Of a DNA stretch of 64,000 bases, positions 54,084 through 63,300 are shown piece by piece (position 1 is the stretch's first letter; each line of letters starts with the position of its first letter). The notes below the pieces were generated by a model. It was not told the DNA's origin, searched no databases, and saw only the letters and a program-made list of their open reading frames with translations. The position numbers and the translations under genes are program-made. Location of the stretch: NCBI GenBank assembly GCA_020634245.1, contig JACKCC010000020.1, positions 1 through 64,000 of the forward strand, in the 5' to 3' direction. The DNA is from Ardenticatenaceae bacterium (GTDB lineage Bacteria > Chloroflexota > Anaerolineae > Promineifilales > Promineifilaceae).

Positions 54084-55370
54084 ATGACCAAAGAGAGTTT
54101 AACGATCACTGATAACCGTACAGGTAAAACGTATGAAGTGCCGATTGAGCATGACACTATCAACGCGATGGATTTGCGCAAGATCAAAGTCAACGAAGGT
54201 GACTTTGGCATGATGAGCTATGACCCAGCCTTCAAAAATACCGCATCAACCAAAAGTACAATTACCTATATTGATGGCGATAAAGGTATTTTACGTTATC
54301 GTGGGTATCCCATTGAGCAGCTGGCTGAAGAGTCCAATTTTATTGAAGTAGCTTATCTGACAATGTTTGGCGAACTGCCCACCCAGCAGCAGTATAATGA
54401 ATGGGAGTACGAAATCCGCCATCACACCTTCGTTCATGAGAATATTAAGCAGCTTATGGAGGCATTCCGTTATGATGCCCATCCCATGAGTATGTTTATT
54501 TCGACTGTGGCCGCTTTATCAACATACTATCCAGAAGCACGGAATATTTCAGACCCGCAGGCGCGCATGAAACAAATTGTGCGTCTGATTGCGAAAGTAC
54601 CTACTATCGCGGCGTTCTCCTACCGTCACAGCCGGGGGCTGCCTTATGTTTATCCCGACAACAATTTAGGCTATACGGAAAACTTCCTGGCGATGCTGGA
54701 TAAAATGGGTCAAACAGATTATGCTCCCAATCCTATCCTGGCCCGCGCTTTGGATGTGTTGTTTATTCTGCACGTGGATCATGAGCAAAACTGTGGCACA
54801 GCAACCATGCGCGTGATTGGTTCCAGCCATTCTGATCCTTATTCCTCAATGGCTGGTGCGGCGGCCGCTTTGTTTGGTCCGCTGCATGGTGGCGCAAATG
54901 AAGCGGTGCTGCGTATGCTGGTTGAAATTGGGGATGTGAAGAATGTGCCTGATTTTGTGAAAGGCGTTAAGAATCGTGAACGTTTGTTGATGGGCTTTGG
55001 CCACCGGGTTTACAAGAATTATGACCCACGGGCCAAAATCATCAAACGGATTGCGGATGAAGTGTTTGAAACCACTGGCCGCAACCCGATGTTGGATATT
55101 GCGCTGGAATTGGAACGGATTGCCCTGGAAGATGATTTCTTTGTTTCCCGGAATCTGTATCCCAATGTGGATTTCTATTCTGGTATCATCTACCAGGCAA
55201 TGGGGTTTCCGGTAGCGATGTTCCCGGTGCTGTTTGCCATTCCGCGTACGGTGGGCTGGCTGGCTCAATGGGTAGAACTGCTTGAGGATGATGCGCAGAA
55301 GATCGCCCGGCCGCGCCAAATTTATCTGGGTAAGGATACCCGCGATTTTGTACCGATGAAGAGCCGGTAA
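54084..55370 (+). CDS. gltA: Citrate synthase
   Basis: A 428-residue type-II-like citrate synthase. The start at 54084 (MTKESLTITDNRTGK) has GGAGG 8 nt upstream. The conserved sites include LHVDHEQNCGTATMR, PLHGGANEAVLRML with a catalytic His, GFGHRVYKNYDPRA with the second His, and a C-terminal Asp/Arg region. The N-terminal small beta domain as in E. coli GltA is present. It condenses acetyl-CoA with oxaloacetate. A double ACGGCCGT hairpin ends the gene. Confidence 0.96.
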   Translation: MTKESLTITDNRTGKTYEVPIEHDTINAMDLRKIKVNEGDFGMMSYDPAFKNTASTKSTITYIDGDKGILRYRGYPIEQLAEESNFIEVAYLTMFGELPTQQQYNEWEYEIRHHTFVHENIKQLMEAFRYDAHPMSMFISTVAALSTYYPEARNISDPQARMKQIVRLIAKVPTIAAFSYRHSRGLPYVYPDNNLGYTENFLAMLDKMGQTDYAPNPILARALDVLFILHVDHEQNCGTATMRVIGSSHSDPYSSMAGAAAALFGPLHGGANEAVLRMLVEIGDVKNVPDFVKGVKNRERLLMGFGHRVYKNYDPRAKIIKRIADEVFETTGRNPMLDIALELERIALEDDFFVSRNLYPNVDFYSGIIYQAMGFPVAMFPVLFAIPRTVGWLAQWVELLEDDAQKIARPRQIYLGKDTRDFVPMKSR

Positions 55371-55401
55371 TTAGCAGTTGGTGGTTGGTAATTAGTGATT
55401 T

Positions 55402-55435
55402 GAAACGGCCGTTTCCCCCGAAACGGCCGTTTTTC
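55402..55435 (+). terminator. Terminator made of two ACGGCCGT palindromes
   Basis: AAACGGCCGTTT occurs twice (55403-55414, 55421-55432) and, being self-complementary, can form a 12-bp stem followed by TTTTTC. It lies between convergent gltA and the DUF2203 gene. Confidence 0.7.
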
Positions 55436-55441
55436 ATTCCA

Positions 55442-55819
55442 TTAGACCGGGCGACGGCCGTTAAAACCGGTATGCAGTTCGTGGTAAAACGAAATCGCCG
55501 GCTCACCGTACCGCCAACAAAGATAAACGTCACGGCCGTCCCGCTCCGACAAAAAATCCAGCAGTCCCCCGTTCAAATCCTTCACCAGGCAGCCAAACGC
55601 CTGAATTTGACCCAACAACGACTCAATATCGGCAAATTCCTGCACCAGCTCCGACGGAATTGTTCCCCCAACATCCAGCCGGATGTCGGCCAGCAAAGGG
55701 TGAATTTCCCGCGTCAAACGCGCCGCGTGCGCCCGTTTTTCCAACAAAAGCCCCATCAGCGGCTCAATGGTTGGCAGCAAAGCATTGGCTTCTTCCAGCG
55801 TAAAATAACGTCCAGACAT
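55442..55819 (-). CDS. DUF2203 family protein
   Basis: A 125-residue protein. It starts with FTLEEANALLPTIEPLM, a helical body follows, and it ends CWRYGEPAISFYHELHTGFNGRRPV, the strongly conserved C-terminal signature of DUF2203. No reaction is known for the family. It is cytoplasmic, without cysteine clusters. The erpA terminator lies just upstream, so it has its own promoter, not identified here. Confidence 0.88.
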   Translation of the reverse strand: MSGRYFTLEEANALLPTIEPLMGLLLEKRAHAARLTREIHPLLADIRLDVGGTIPSELVQEFADIESLLGQIQAFGCLVKDLNGGLLDFLSERDGRDVYLCWRYGEPAISFYHELHTGFNGRRPV

Positions 55820-55826
55820 TTTTCAA

Positions 55827-55865
55827 CAAAAAAGGGCGTTGGCCACCTTGTGGAGCCGACGCCCT
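55827..55865 (-). terminator. Intrinsic terminator of the erpA-like gene
   Basis: AGGGCGTTGGC (55833-55843) pairs with GCCGACGCCCT (55855-55865) with one wobble. On the minus strand a T6 run follows. It lies 22 bp after the stop of the iron-sulfur carrier gene. Confidence 0.88.
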
Positions 55866-55887
55866 GAAAAATCAAAACAATAAAATC

Positions 55888-56295
55888 TTAGCAGCCACAG
55901 CCGCCAGAACCGCAGCTTGCTCCACTGGCCGCACCGGCGCTGTCGGCCGTTTTGAAAGATGAACCGCAGCCGCAGGAAGAAACAGCATTGGGATTATCAA
56001 TCTTAAAGCCGCCACCCATCAGGCTGTCTTCGTAATCGACCGTCGCGCCGGTCAGATACATCATGCTGGTCGGATCGACGAAAACCTGGACACCATCGTA
56101 CTCAATGACATGATCGTACGGGCGGGCTTCTTCTTCTAACGCCATACCATACTGCAATCCCGAACAGCCACCACCGGCCACAAACACACGCAAACCGTAG
56201 TTGGGAACATTCTTCTCAACAAGCAGATTACGAACGACTGCCAGGGCTTTTTCGGTCACTAAAATTGTTTGGGTTTGTTCTAAAACATCAGACAT
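55888..56295 (-). CDS. erpA: Iron-sulfur cluster insertion protein (ErpA/IscA, HesB family)
   Basis: A 135-residue A-type carrier. GLRVFVAGGGCSGLQYGMAL provides the first conserved Cys, YLTGATVDYEDSLMGGGFKI is the family core, and SSCGCGSSF supplies the other two cysteines. Beyond this, a 25-residue Gly/Ser/Cys-rich tail ends CGSGGCGC, with extra cysteines not present in typical ErpA. It transfers Fe-S clusters to apo-enzymes. Confidence 0.92.
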   Translation of the reverse strand: MSDVLEQTQTILVTEKALAVVRNLLVEKNVPNYGLRVFVAGGGCSGLQYGMALEEEARPYDHVIEYDGVQVFVDPTSMMYLTGATVDYEDSLMGGGFKIDNPNAVSSCGCGSSFKTADSAGAASGASCGSGGCGC

Positions 56296-56406
56296 TTTCT
56301 CATTCCTTTAGACAGGATTGTCTTGTGAATAATTTCATCAGAATTCTAACAGGTAAGCGGACACGTGTCAATTTTTATCAACTTTTTCTTAATTATTAAT
56401 GACGCC

Positions 56407-56436
56407 TTGACAAATCCAGATGAAATCAATTAAAAT
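56407..56436 (+). promoter_or_regulatory. Promoter of the winged-helix regulator gene
   Basis: A perfect TTGACA (56407-56412), an 18-bp spacer and TAAAAT (56431-56436), giving a leader of about 56 nt to the ATG at 56499. Confidence 0.65.
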
Positions 56437-56498
56437 TCGTTACGTCATTTTAATTTTTTCAAATGATTGGTATTTATTTAACGATTGGAGAATCTCAA

Positions 56499-57107
56499 AT
56501 GGATGACAATTCCCCACTGCAAGATGAATTCATTATCGAAGATATAGAGGCATTGAAGATGATCGCCGATCCGCTGCGGCTGCAAATTATTCGCAACCTG
56601 GAACAGCCGCGAACTGTCAAGGATTTAGCCGAACGGCTGGATATTCCGGCAACCAAGCTCTATTACCATGTCAATCAACTGGAAAAGCACCAAATCATTC
56701 AGGTAGTACAGACGCGGGTCGTCTCCGGTATTATCGAAAAACATTACCGGGTGACGGCCAAAACGTACCATGTGAGTAAAACACTGCTCAGAGGCACAAA
56801 GGATTCGGATGAACAGTTAGAGACAATATTGACGGCTATTTTTGATACGGCAAAAGCAGAGCTGCGAGCCAGTATCAAAGCGGGGCTGCTCACAGTTGAT
56901 GAAGCGGTTGAGCGGGAAAAAGATGGCATTGTCTGGCATGGCAGTATGAGTCTATCGCCGGAGCGGTTTGCCGAGTTAAACGGCCGTCTCCAGGCTCTGC
57001 TGGAAGAATTTGATGAGGTGGTGAAGGAAGAGGGGAAGAATACGGCCGTTAAAAAACCATACGGCCTGGTCGTCACCTTCTACCCCATTGTTAATGAGCG
57101 TGAATGA
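56499..57107 (+). CDS. ArsR-like winged-helix transcriptional regulator
   Basis: A 202-residue regulator. The N-terminal DNA-binding domain (ALKMIADPLRLQIIRNLEQP, TVKDLAERLDIPATKLYYHV, LEKHQIIQVVQTRVVSG) is of the HTH_20/ArsR type. The C-terminal part is helical (SPERFAELNGRLQALLEEFD) and may bind a ligand or dimerise. The ATG at 56499 has GGAG 8 nt upstream; the earlier ATG at 56463 lacks one. The MFS exporter gene starts 3 bp after the stop, so the regulator probably controls its own operon in response to an exported compound. Confidence 0.88.
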   Translation: MDDNSPLQDEFIIEDIEALKMIADPLRLQIIRNLEQPRTVKDLAERLDIPATKLYYHVNQLEKHQIIQVVQTRVVSGIIEKHYRVTAKTYHVSKTLLRGTKDSDEQLETILTAIFDTAKAELRASIKAGLLTVDEAVEREKDGIVWHGSMSLSPERFAELNGRLQALLEEFDEVVKEEGKNTAVKKPYGLVVTFYPIVNERE

Positions 57108-57110
57108 GTC

Positions 57111-58406
57111 ATGAGGAATCCCATAAACGAACAACCGGGTGCGGCCGTTTCTGCCCGCGATCTACTCAAAATTCGTAATTTCCGCTTGCTGTGGGGCGGC
57201 CAAATCATTTCTAACTTTGGCGACGCCGTTACCCAGCTCACCCTGGTGCTTTACATTAACCGGCTGACCGGCGGTGACACGCAGTCCATCGCCTGGCTGC
57301 TCATCGCGCTGGCCTTGCCAATGGCCACGTTAGGGCTGGTAGCCGGCGTTTTCGTTGACCGCTGGAATCGCCAGCGTACAATGATTATCTCCGACTTGCT
57401 CCGCGGTATCCTGACGCTGGGTTTTGTGGCAGCCGCCGTTTGGGAACAGTTGTGGCTGATTTACGTCCTGGCTTTTCTGCACGCGACGATCAGTTCATTT
57501 TTCTCACCGGCGCGGGGCGCAGTAATTCCATTGGTTGTGCCCAAAGAAGGGCTGCTGGCGGCCAACTCCCTGTCGCAGACGACGCTGGTATTTATCCGGG
57601 TTTTGGGCACGGCCGTTGCCGGATTCCTGGTCGGTACGCTGCACACCTTTACTCCGGCCTTCCTTATTGATGCGGCCACCTTTTTTATCTCGGCTTTGTT
57701 TATTGTTCGATTAATCTTACCGGAAACGAAAGTCGAAGAAAGTACAGCCAAAACCACCGTTAACACCAAACTCATCCTGGCCGAACTATCCGAAGGCATC
57801 AAACTCATCGCCGCCAGCCGCATCCTCATCGGCGTCATGGCCGCCATCAGCATTACCATGCTGGGACTGGGCGCGGTCAACGTTTTGTTAGCCCCCATGC
57901 TGGTCAACGAGATGGGGCTGCCCGAAACCTGGTTCGGCGGTCTGGAACTGGCTCAAACCCTGGGGATGATCCTCAGTGGAGCCACCATCACGGCTCTGGC
58001 CGCCCGCTTCAAGCCGACCAGCCTCATCAGCACATCACTCATCGCGTTAGGCGTCATCCTGGGCTTTTTTGCTGCCATCAACAACATCTGGCAGATGTTC
58101 CCGGCGCTGTTCATCATTGGGTTGACCACGCCGCCGGTCAACGCCGGTATCAGCACCATCCTGCAAACCGGCGTCGAAAACCAGATTTTGGGCCGGGTGA
58201 CCGGCGCGCTGCACGCGGTCATTCAAACCAGTAATTTACTTTCGATGTTTTTGGCCGGAGTGGTAGCTGCTGCCGTGGGCACGCGCAACGTCTTTCTCAT
58301 CAGCGGCGTGATTGTGGTGATCGCCGGGCTGGCGTCGGCACAAATTTTTCGGGGGTACCAACTGGCCCAACCATTTGCCGCAGCCAGACAATCTACATCT
58401 GATTAA
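57111..58406 (+). CDS. MFS exporter (EntS/DitE-like)
   Basis: A 431-residue permease with about 12 membrane helices. IRNFRLLWGGQIISNFGDAV is the characteristic start of the MFS_3/EntS-like group, followed by GVFVDRWNRQRTMIISDLLR, the loop 2-3 Asp-Arg motif. Such proteins export siderophores, macrolides or other small molecules. Cotranscribed with the winged-helix regulator; substrate unknown. Confidence 0.9.
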   Translation: MRNPINEQPGAAVSARDLLKIRNFRLLWGGQIISNFGDAVTQLTLVLYINRLTGGDTQSIAWLLIALALPMATLGLVAGVFVDRWNRQRTMIISDLLRGILTLGFVAAAVWEQLWLIYVLAFLHATISSFFSPARGAVIPLVVPKEGLLAANSLSQTTLVFIRVLGTAVAGFLVGTLHTFTPAFLIDAATFFISALFIVRLILPETKVEESTAKTTVNTKLILAELSEGIKLIAASRILIGVMAAISITMLGLGAVNVLLAPMLVNEMGLPETWFGGLELAQTLGMILSGATITALAARFKPTSLISTSLIALGVILGFFAAINNIWQMFPALFIIGLTTPPVNAGISTILQTGVENQILGRVTGALHAVIQTSNLLSMFLAGVVAAAVGTRNVFLISGVIVVIAGLASAQIFRGYQLAQPFAAARQSTSD

Positions 58407-58526
58407 AATTGAAACAATCGCCAGGACTTATGTTTATTACTCAGTCATCCTAAAGACTGACCCTCCTACCATCACTTGCACAGATTTGACAAGAAACAGC
58501 CCCGTGAACAAAAGCAAAAATCAAGC

Positions 58527-60212
58527 TCAGGGAGTTGCATACAACTGAACCTGCCCCCCATAAAAATCGCGCTCCTGGATTAATTGCATTTGCGCCGCCA
58601 GTGTCTCAGGGATAAGCCCCATTGGATCCGTATACGAGTCATGGCTGTAAACCAGCCAGACTCGGTCATGCCCGCTTGTCAATGAAGTCAAGCCGGGTAT
58701 ATCACTCTCTGTCATCTGGGGTTCCAGGATACCACTGTCGAACAAATCTTTAGGAACACCTTGTTTCTCTACTTGGATTGCATACTGCTTTTCAAAGGGC
58801 TTAAAATAATAGTCAAACGGGATTTCCACAAAATTGGAATTAAAAAGGATCAAATCATCCTTTTCCGCGAAAAGGGCGACATATCCGGCAGCAGTGTACC
58901 AATCCTCTTTTTGATAGAACCGGTAATAATCGCCGGCCGAAAACAGGTTAATGGTACCCAAGCTCCCCAAAACCACGGCAATTAATATACGAAATCGAAA
59001 TTGAGCGACACCGGCTGCTAATACCAGGAATAAGGGAATTGTTAGCCAAATCAGCGTTCGATCATAAAAAATGGGGCGGCGTATGCTGACGATCAGCTCA
59101 CCCAGGAAGGGAATGGCAAACAGGGTAAACAGAAATATGAATTGCGAAACTTTTTTTCGGTAATACACCAGCCCTAAACAAAACACCAGTCCGTACAGGC
59201 TCCAAATCAGCCTGGTCAGGCTGACCGGCAGCGGCGCAGAAGCATTCAAAAAGGACCCAAGCACCTTGATCACGTTATCCCAAGTCGGTTCAGGAATCCA
59301 AAACCTCTGATAGACTCTGCCGGCTTGTTGTACAAAAGCTAATAACCAGGGACTCCAAAGTAAAAAGATGCCAATCTGAGCCTTTACCCAATTCCCCAAA
59401 GAAGGAGCCTGGAAAACGGGCAGCGACACTGGTTCCTTTTTCCTTTGAAATACCATCAGGCCTATTACAAATATATTGGTGGCTAATGGAAAGAGAACGG
59501 CCGTATTGTGACTCAACAACGCTGCGGCTGAAAACAAGATAAACACAACCCAGGCCAGGTCTGTCTCAATGGCCTGGATGGACAGCCAGCGATGGCGCAA
59601 TGTCCAGGCTCGCCACCTGCTTTGATTGCGGGCCACATCCTTATAGCTGAACTCTTTTGGTGTCTCCGGTTCAACCGGTCCTAATGTACGCCAGGCATGC
59701 AAATACTCCCGAAATTGGCCGCCAATGGGCCTGACAGCGCGTGAATCTGTCAACAGTCGGACCAGGGCATAAATTGCTACGGCCGTATTGAACGTCAGAA
59801 GGGTGTACATGCGTGTTTCCTGGGCAAAGTAGATGTGAAAAGGTGAAAGGGCCAGAATTACGGCCGCTGCTAATCCCGTCACCATACCGGACAACCGTTT
59901 GCCGATCAGGTAAATCACCGGAATTGTGCCTGCACCGAACAGCGCCGAAAGCAGTCGAACGTAATAGGGCGTATCCCCATTAAGGGCGATCCAGTAATGG
60001 AGCAGGAGATAATAAAGCGGCGGGTGCTGGTCAATCTTGACAATCCATTGCAGCATTTCACCAACATTGTGGTTAGCCAGCCACACGCTGAACGTTTCAT
60101 CCAGCCACATCCCTTTCATGCCTAGCAGCAGAATGCGCAGCCCTCCGCCAATTAAGGTGATGAAGGTCACTAACCAGGGCACAGCTTCTTCAAACCCGAT
60201 TTCTTCGCTCAT
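58527..60212 (-). CDS. GT39 membrane glycosyltransferase
   Basis: A 561-residue protein with about 10-11 membrane helices. MWLDETFSVWLANHN after the first helix and DQHPPLYYLLLHYWI are clear GT39/ArnT motifs, and ALSPFHIYFAQETRMYTLLT is another GT-C family hallmark. An inserted cytoplasmic loop of about 60 residues is near residues 150-205. The C-terminal domain is soluble. Polyprenyl-phosphate sugar donor is expected; acceptor unknown. It stands alone on the minus strand. Confidence 0.85.
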   Translation of the reverse strand: MSEEIGFEEAVPWLVTFITLIGGGLRILLLGMKGMWLDETFSVWLANHNVGEMLQWIVKIDQHPPLYYLLLHYWIALNGDTPYYVRLLSALFGAGTIPVIYLIGKRLSGMVTGLAAAVILALSPFHIYFAQETRMYTLLTFNTAVAIYALVRLLTDSRAVRPIGGQFREYLHAWRTLGPVEPETPKEFSYKDVARNQSRWRAWTLRHRWLSIQAIETDLAWVVFILFSAAALLSHNTAVLFPLATNIFVIGLMVFQRKKEPVSLPVFQAPSLGNWVKAQIGIFLLWSPWLLAFVQQAGRVYQRFWIPEPTWDNVIKVLGSFLNASAPLPVSLTRLIWSLYGLVFCLGLVYYRKKVSQFIFLFTLFAIPFLGELIVSIRRPIFYDRTLIWLTIPLFLVLAAGVAQFRFRILIAVVLGSLGTINLFSAGDYYRFYQKEDWYTAAGYVALFAEKDDLILFNSNFVEIPFDYYFKPFEKQYAIQVEKQGVPKDLFDSGILEPQMTESDIPGLTSLTSGHDRVWLVYSHDSYTDPMGLIPETLAAQMQLIQERDFYGGQVQLYATP

Positions 60213-60569
60213 TGTCTTTCAAAATCCTGTGTAGCAAATCACAAAAAGCAATTTGAAAAACGCCGGGCGTTTCTCTGTGATTTGCTCAAGTAAAAACCAA
60301 TTTTGCGCTTATTTTTGTTCAAAATTTTTTTGGTTTTTACAGTAAACCATTTTCCACTATTATAATCGTTTGTCAGGCGTGCGGCTGAGTGTTTTGTGGG
60401 AATGAATGGATCCAATTGGCGAATGGATGAATTTGTATAGGAGGGGTGGGGAAACGGCCGTTTACACAAAAAATCGGTCACCAATTAAGTCCGATACGTC
60501 GTTCTCAACTGGCAAGCTTTGTACCAAAACTTGGCTTACTCTACCGACAACAGCACTAACCGCAGACTT
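60213..60569. other. Intergenic region with two hairpins
   Basis: No gene seen. AGCAAATCACA (60233-60243) is inverted as TGTGATTTGCT (60276-60286), with an inner AAACGCC/GGCGTTT stem (60258-60272). GTAAAAACCAA (60291-60301) is inverted as TTGGTTTTTAC (60330-60340). One ACGGCCGT lies near 60455. These resemble the GCAAACCACAA hairpin at about 23925-23977. Confidence 0.7.
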
Positions 60570-61694
60570 TTACGGGGTAATCAATTTATTTCTAATTGCA
60601 TTCTGCATCGGCCGCTCGAAATATTGAAATGTTACATACGACAACGGAACAAGAAATGCAAAAAAAATCATCAGATAAACAGGATCGGTATAAAAAAACG
60701 GTTTGATAATCCCACGACTGGCGGCCAATCCAAAAACTATTTGAAGCGGGAAATGTAACAAATAAGACGAATAAGTAATATCACCGATCCAGGATATTCG
60801 TTTAACGCTCATACCCTTGTCTATTTCTATCAAAGCAAAAGCACAAACAGTTAAAGGGAATAGCACATAATAAGGAAACATCAAAACCAGTACCGATCCA
60901 CTTGAGAGGTTTGAGATATAAGGCGTGATTTCGAATACGTAAAAATTAACAAAAACAAGAAGCCATGATGATAACGCAGCATAATAAATGACCGCCCTAT
61001 ACTTCATTGCGTCAGCAGACATAATCAACAAGAAATGGAATACAAATCCACCCAAGAAGAACATCGACAACCCACGAAATATATCATGATGCAAAATAAA
61101 ACTGGTAATAAATGCTGCCGCCGAAACAAGTAGATACGACAAAGGATTGGACCGATTTGCATACACAACAAAGAAAAATATGATGTACAACAGTATTTCA
61201 ATGGACACAGACCACACCGGAGCATTAAATGACCACCCACGTTCAAAGCCCCAATCTGAAGCAAAGAATACATTCAACAGAAAATGATAAGCGTCATTAA
61301 AAGGATAGACAAAGAAGGAACTTTTCCGGGAAATATAAAGGAATTGCAGAAAAGCAACCATTAACAAGGTAACAAAATGCAAGGGATACAGTCTGGAAAA
61401 TCGTTGTAGTAAAAAGGTTTTGAGTGTTAGGGATTTTTTAGAGATGGGTATTCTGTACAGCCAAAAGAAGATAAACCCCGAAAGTAAAAAAAAGTAGTAA
61501 ACGCCCATTTCGCCTTTCTCATAAAATAACTTGAGATATGCGTAAAGAGGCTGGCCAGATCTTTCAAAGTTGACCGGAAGCTCTGTTCCTTCATAAGAAA
61601 AATGCTGCCAATGCCACAACACCACAGCCAATGCGGCAAAACCTCTTGATACATCCAGGAGATACAATCTTTTGGGCCAAACTGGTTTAATCAC
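60570..61694 (-). CDS. Acyltransferase 3 family membrane protein (OafA/YrhL-like)
   Basis: A 374-residue protein with about 10 membrane helices. LYLLDVSRGFAALAVVLWHW holds the catalytic His region, with FFLLSGFIFFWLYR and the RFSRLYPLHFV motif following. The family O-acylates cell-surface sugars with acetyl or other groups. The gene is distinctly AT-rich and lacks the ACGGCCGT palindrome, unlike its neighbours, which suggests horizontal acquisition. It has long flanking gaps and no operon partner. Confidence 0.9.
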   Translation of the reverse strand: MIKPVWPKRLYLLDVSRGFAALAVVLWHWQHFSYEGTELPVNFERSGQPLYAYLKLFYEKGEMGVYYFFLLSGFIFFWLYRIPISKKSLTLKTFLLQRFSRLYPLHFVTLLMVAFLQFLYISRKSSFFVYPFNDAYHFLLNVFFASDWGFERGWSFNAPVWSVSIEILLYIIFFFVVYANRSNPLSYLLVSAAAFITSFILHHDIFRGLSMFFLGGFVFHFLLIMSADAMKYRAVIYYAALSSWLLVFVNFYVFEITPYISNLSSGSVLVLMFPYYVLFPLTVCAFALIEIDKGMSVKRISWIGDITYSSYLLHFPLQIVFGLAASRGIIKPFFYTDPVYLMIFFAFLVPLSYVTFQYFERPMQNAIRNKLITP

Positions 61695-62053
61695 CCTGAG
61701 ATCCTACTTTTGATGGTCTTGAAACAATCACTGCCTTTATAAACCGCAAAATGAATTTCGATGAAAGAACATCATCTATCAGTGGTTTGCTTGGAGAAAA
61801 TGCAAAGTGTAAACGGGCCTTTCTTTGGCAACATATTCTTTATTTCTCTACACTTACAGGCCAAAGCGTAACACGTTACAGGCAGTCAAACTAGATGACA
61901 AATGTCATAGAAGAGAAAACAGATGGTTTTGGCCGTTTTTCTCCCCCCTCATCCTTCTTACATCATACTTAAACCAATTACATCAAACCCGCGTCCTTAA
62001 TGGCAGGAAGGGACCCTCATAAACCGACAGTCAGTAACATTAACGATTGCGGT
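61695..62053. other. Intergenic region, nothing recognised
   Basis: 359 bp between the acyltransferase and hydrolase genes. Only short palindromes (GTAACACGTTAC near 61868, ATGACAAATGTCAT near 61894) were noticed. No promoter, RNA or gene could be supported. Confidence 0.4.
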
Positions 62054-63061
62054 TCAAAGCAATTTATTCTCGTCTCTGAGCCGGGCAACAAACCCGATGA
62101 TCTCATCAATGTATCGCTGCGGATGAATCATATGAATTTCATGCCTATCGCCTATTTCAACCGTCTGCAAATCATCAACCATCACCTTGATGCGTTCCAA
62201 ATCATCATCGTCAATTGCCCCCACAATCCCCCAACTCTCATGCCGGTACGCCTTGGCCCGCATAAGCAGCATAGGGCATTTAACCCGCTTCAAAGCATCT
62301 TCGGGCGAAAAATCCCGGCTCAAATCTCCATCGAATGTAGCCCGCGAAAAGTCCGTATCATATTCAGACAAAAATTTGTGGCCAGCGCGCATATTGTAAG
62401 ACAAGAAAGGGGTATCATATGGGCTGCCAGGACATACCATCCGGTGAATCCGGTTCATGAAAAACATAAACTTGATAATGAAAGACGGAATCTTTAACAG
62501 CTCCGATTTACCCTCAACCGGAATCCCGCCTGCAGAAAGGAAGCCAGCGACATCCCGTTTGCCTGGCTTCCCCAAAATCTCCACCGCCAACTTAAAATTG
62601 TTAGCCATCAATTTCTCGTTTTGAATGCGCGGCCAGATAGAAGAAAAGATGGGTGGATCCTCGGCGATAACTGCTAGCACATCCTCCGGCGCATTGGCCG
62701 CCAGCCAAATGGCCAAAACGCCGCCTGAAGATAGACCGGCTACCAGCGCCGGCTGCCGAATCACATCCTGAATGAAATGTTGCAAATCGTTACCGCAGAT
62801 ATTGTACGAATATCGCCCCGGCGTCCAGGTTGATTGGCCGTGCCCCCGGAGATCGGGTACATAAATGTGAAATCTTTGGGATAGTTCCGGCAAAACCAGT
62901 TTGTACCCTTGCCACGACTCCATCTGGCCGGGGATCAACAGCAGGGGCGGCCCGTTTTCAGGGCCAACAACGTAATTAAGCGTTACATCACCAATCGTGA
63001 AACTTAACTCCCGGAAACCTTCTGGTATTCCGGCAACTTTAATTTTCGGTATTTTAGCCAT
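62054..63061 (-). CDS. Alpha/beta hydrolase
   Basis: A 335-residue hydrolase from the ATG at 63061 (MAKIPKIKVAGIPEG), preceded by GGGGA; the longer frame to 63205 covers an ACGGCCGT-rich non-coding stretch. PPLLLIPGQMESWQGYK is the oxyanion-hole strand, YVPDLRGHGQST a typical strand, and GLSSGGVLAIWL the nucleophile elbow with the catalytic Ser. The catalytic acid and His would lie near MLLMRAKAY and HMIHP at the end. A large cap domain spans about residues 145-250. Substrate cannot be assigned. Confidence 0.88.
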   Translation of the reverse strand: MAKIPKIKVAGIPEGFRELSFTIGDVTLNYVVGPENGPPLLLIPGQMESWQGYKLVLPELSQRFHIYVPDLRGHGQSTWTPGRYSYNICGNDLQHFIQDVIRQPALVAGLSSGGVLAIWLAANAPEDVLAVIAEDPPIFSSIWPRIQNEKLMANNFKLAVEILGKPGKRDVAGFLSAGGIPVEGKSELLKIPSFIIKFMFFMNRIHRMVCPGSPYDTPFLSYNMRAGHKFLSEYDTDFSRATFDGDLSRDFSPEDALKRVKCPMLLMRAKAYRHESWGIVGAIDDDDLERIKVMVDDLQTVEIGDRHEIHMIHPQRYIDEIIGFVARLRDENKLL

Positions 63062-63229
63062 AGCCCATTCCCCTTTCGTTAATATCCACCTATACGAACC
63101 GGATCGTTGCTTAGTCGCAAAATGTGGTTCCAATCTCCGGAAAAGTATCGGGGCGCTTATTTTGTGCAAAATTGACGAGAAACGGCCGTTACCCCCACCA
63201 TGCAAGAAGCCGAAATAACAATCTAAGTG

Positions 63230-63261
63230 AAAAACGGCCGTATTTGGCTACGGCCGTTTTT
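63230..63261. terminator. Hairpin with ACGGCCGT arms
   Basis: AAAAACGGCCGTA (63230-63242) and TACGGCCGTTTTT (63249-63261) are perfect 13-nt arms with T-runs on both strands. It lies downstream of the unknown gene at the right edge. Confidence 0.75.
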
Positions 63262-63300
63262 ACAACCTACCAGGTTCAGAGAGTAACTGATTCGCGTCGG

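Larger units (their letters stand above)
361..63256. repeat. Highly iterated palindrome ACGGCCGT (dispersed)
   Basis: Counting by eye gives about 85 copies of ACGGCCGT, most extended to AACGGCCGTT or TACGGCCGT. They fall in coding regions of many unrelated genes (read as Thr-Ala-Val, Asn-Gly-Arg or Arg-Pro-Phe/Leu by frame) and in intergenic hairpins. They are absent from about 18.1-23.2 kb and 60.5-63.1 kb and from about 37.2-40.7 kb. Random expectation for an 8-mer in 64 kb is about one. Confidence 0.9.

Noticed and set aside
62000..62497. Plus-strand frame of 165 codons
   Set aside because: Almost entirely antisense to the alpha/beta hydrolase and without domain or ribosome site.
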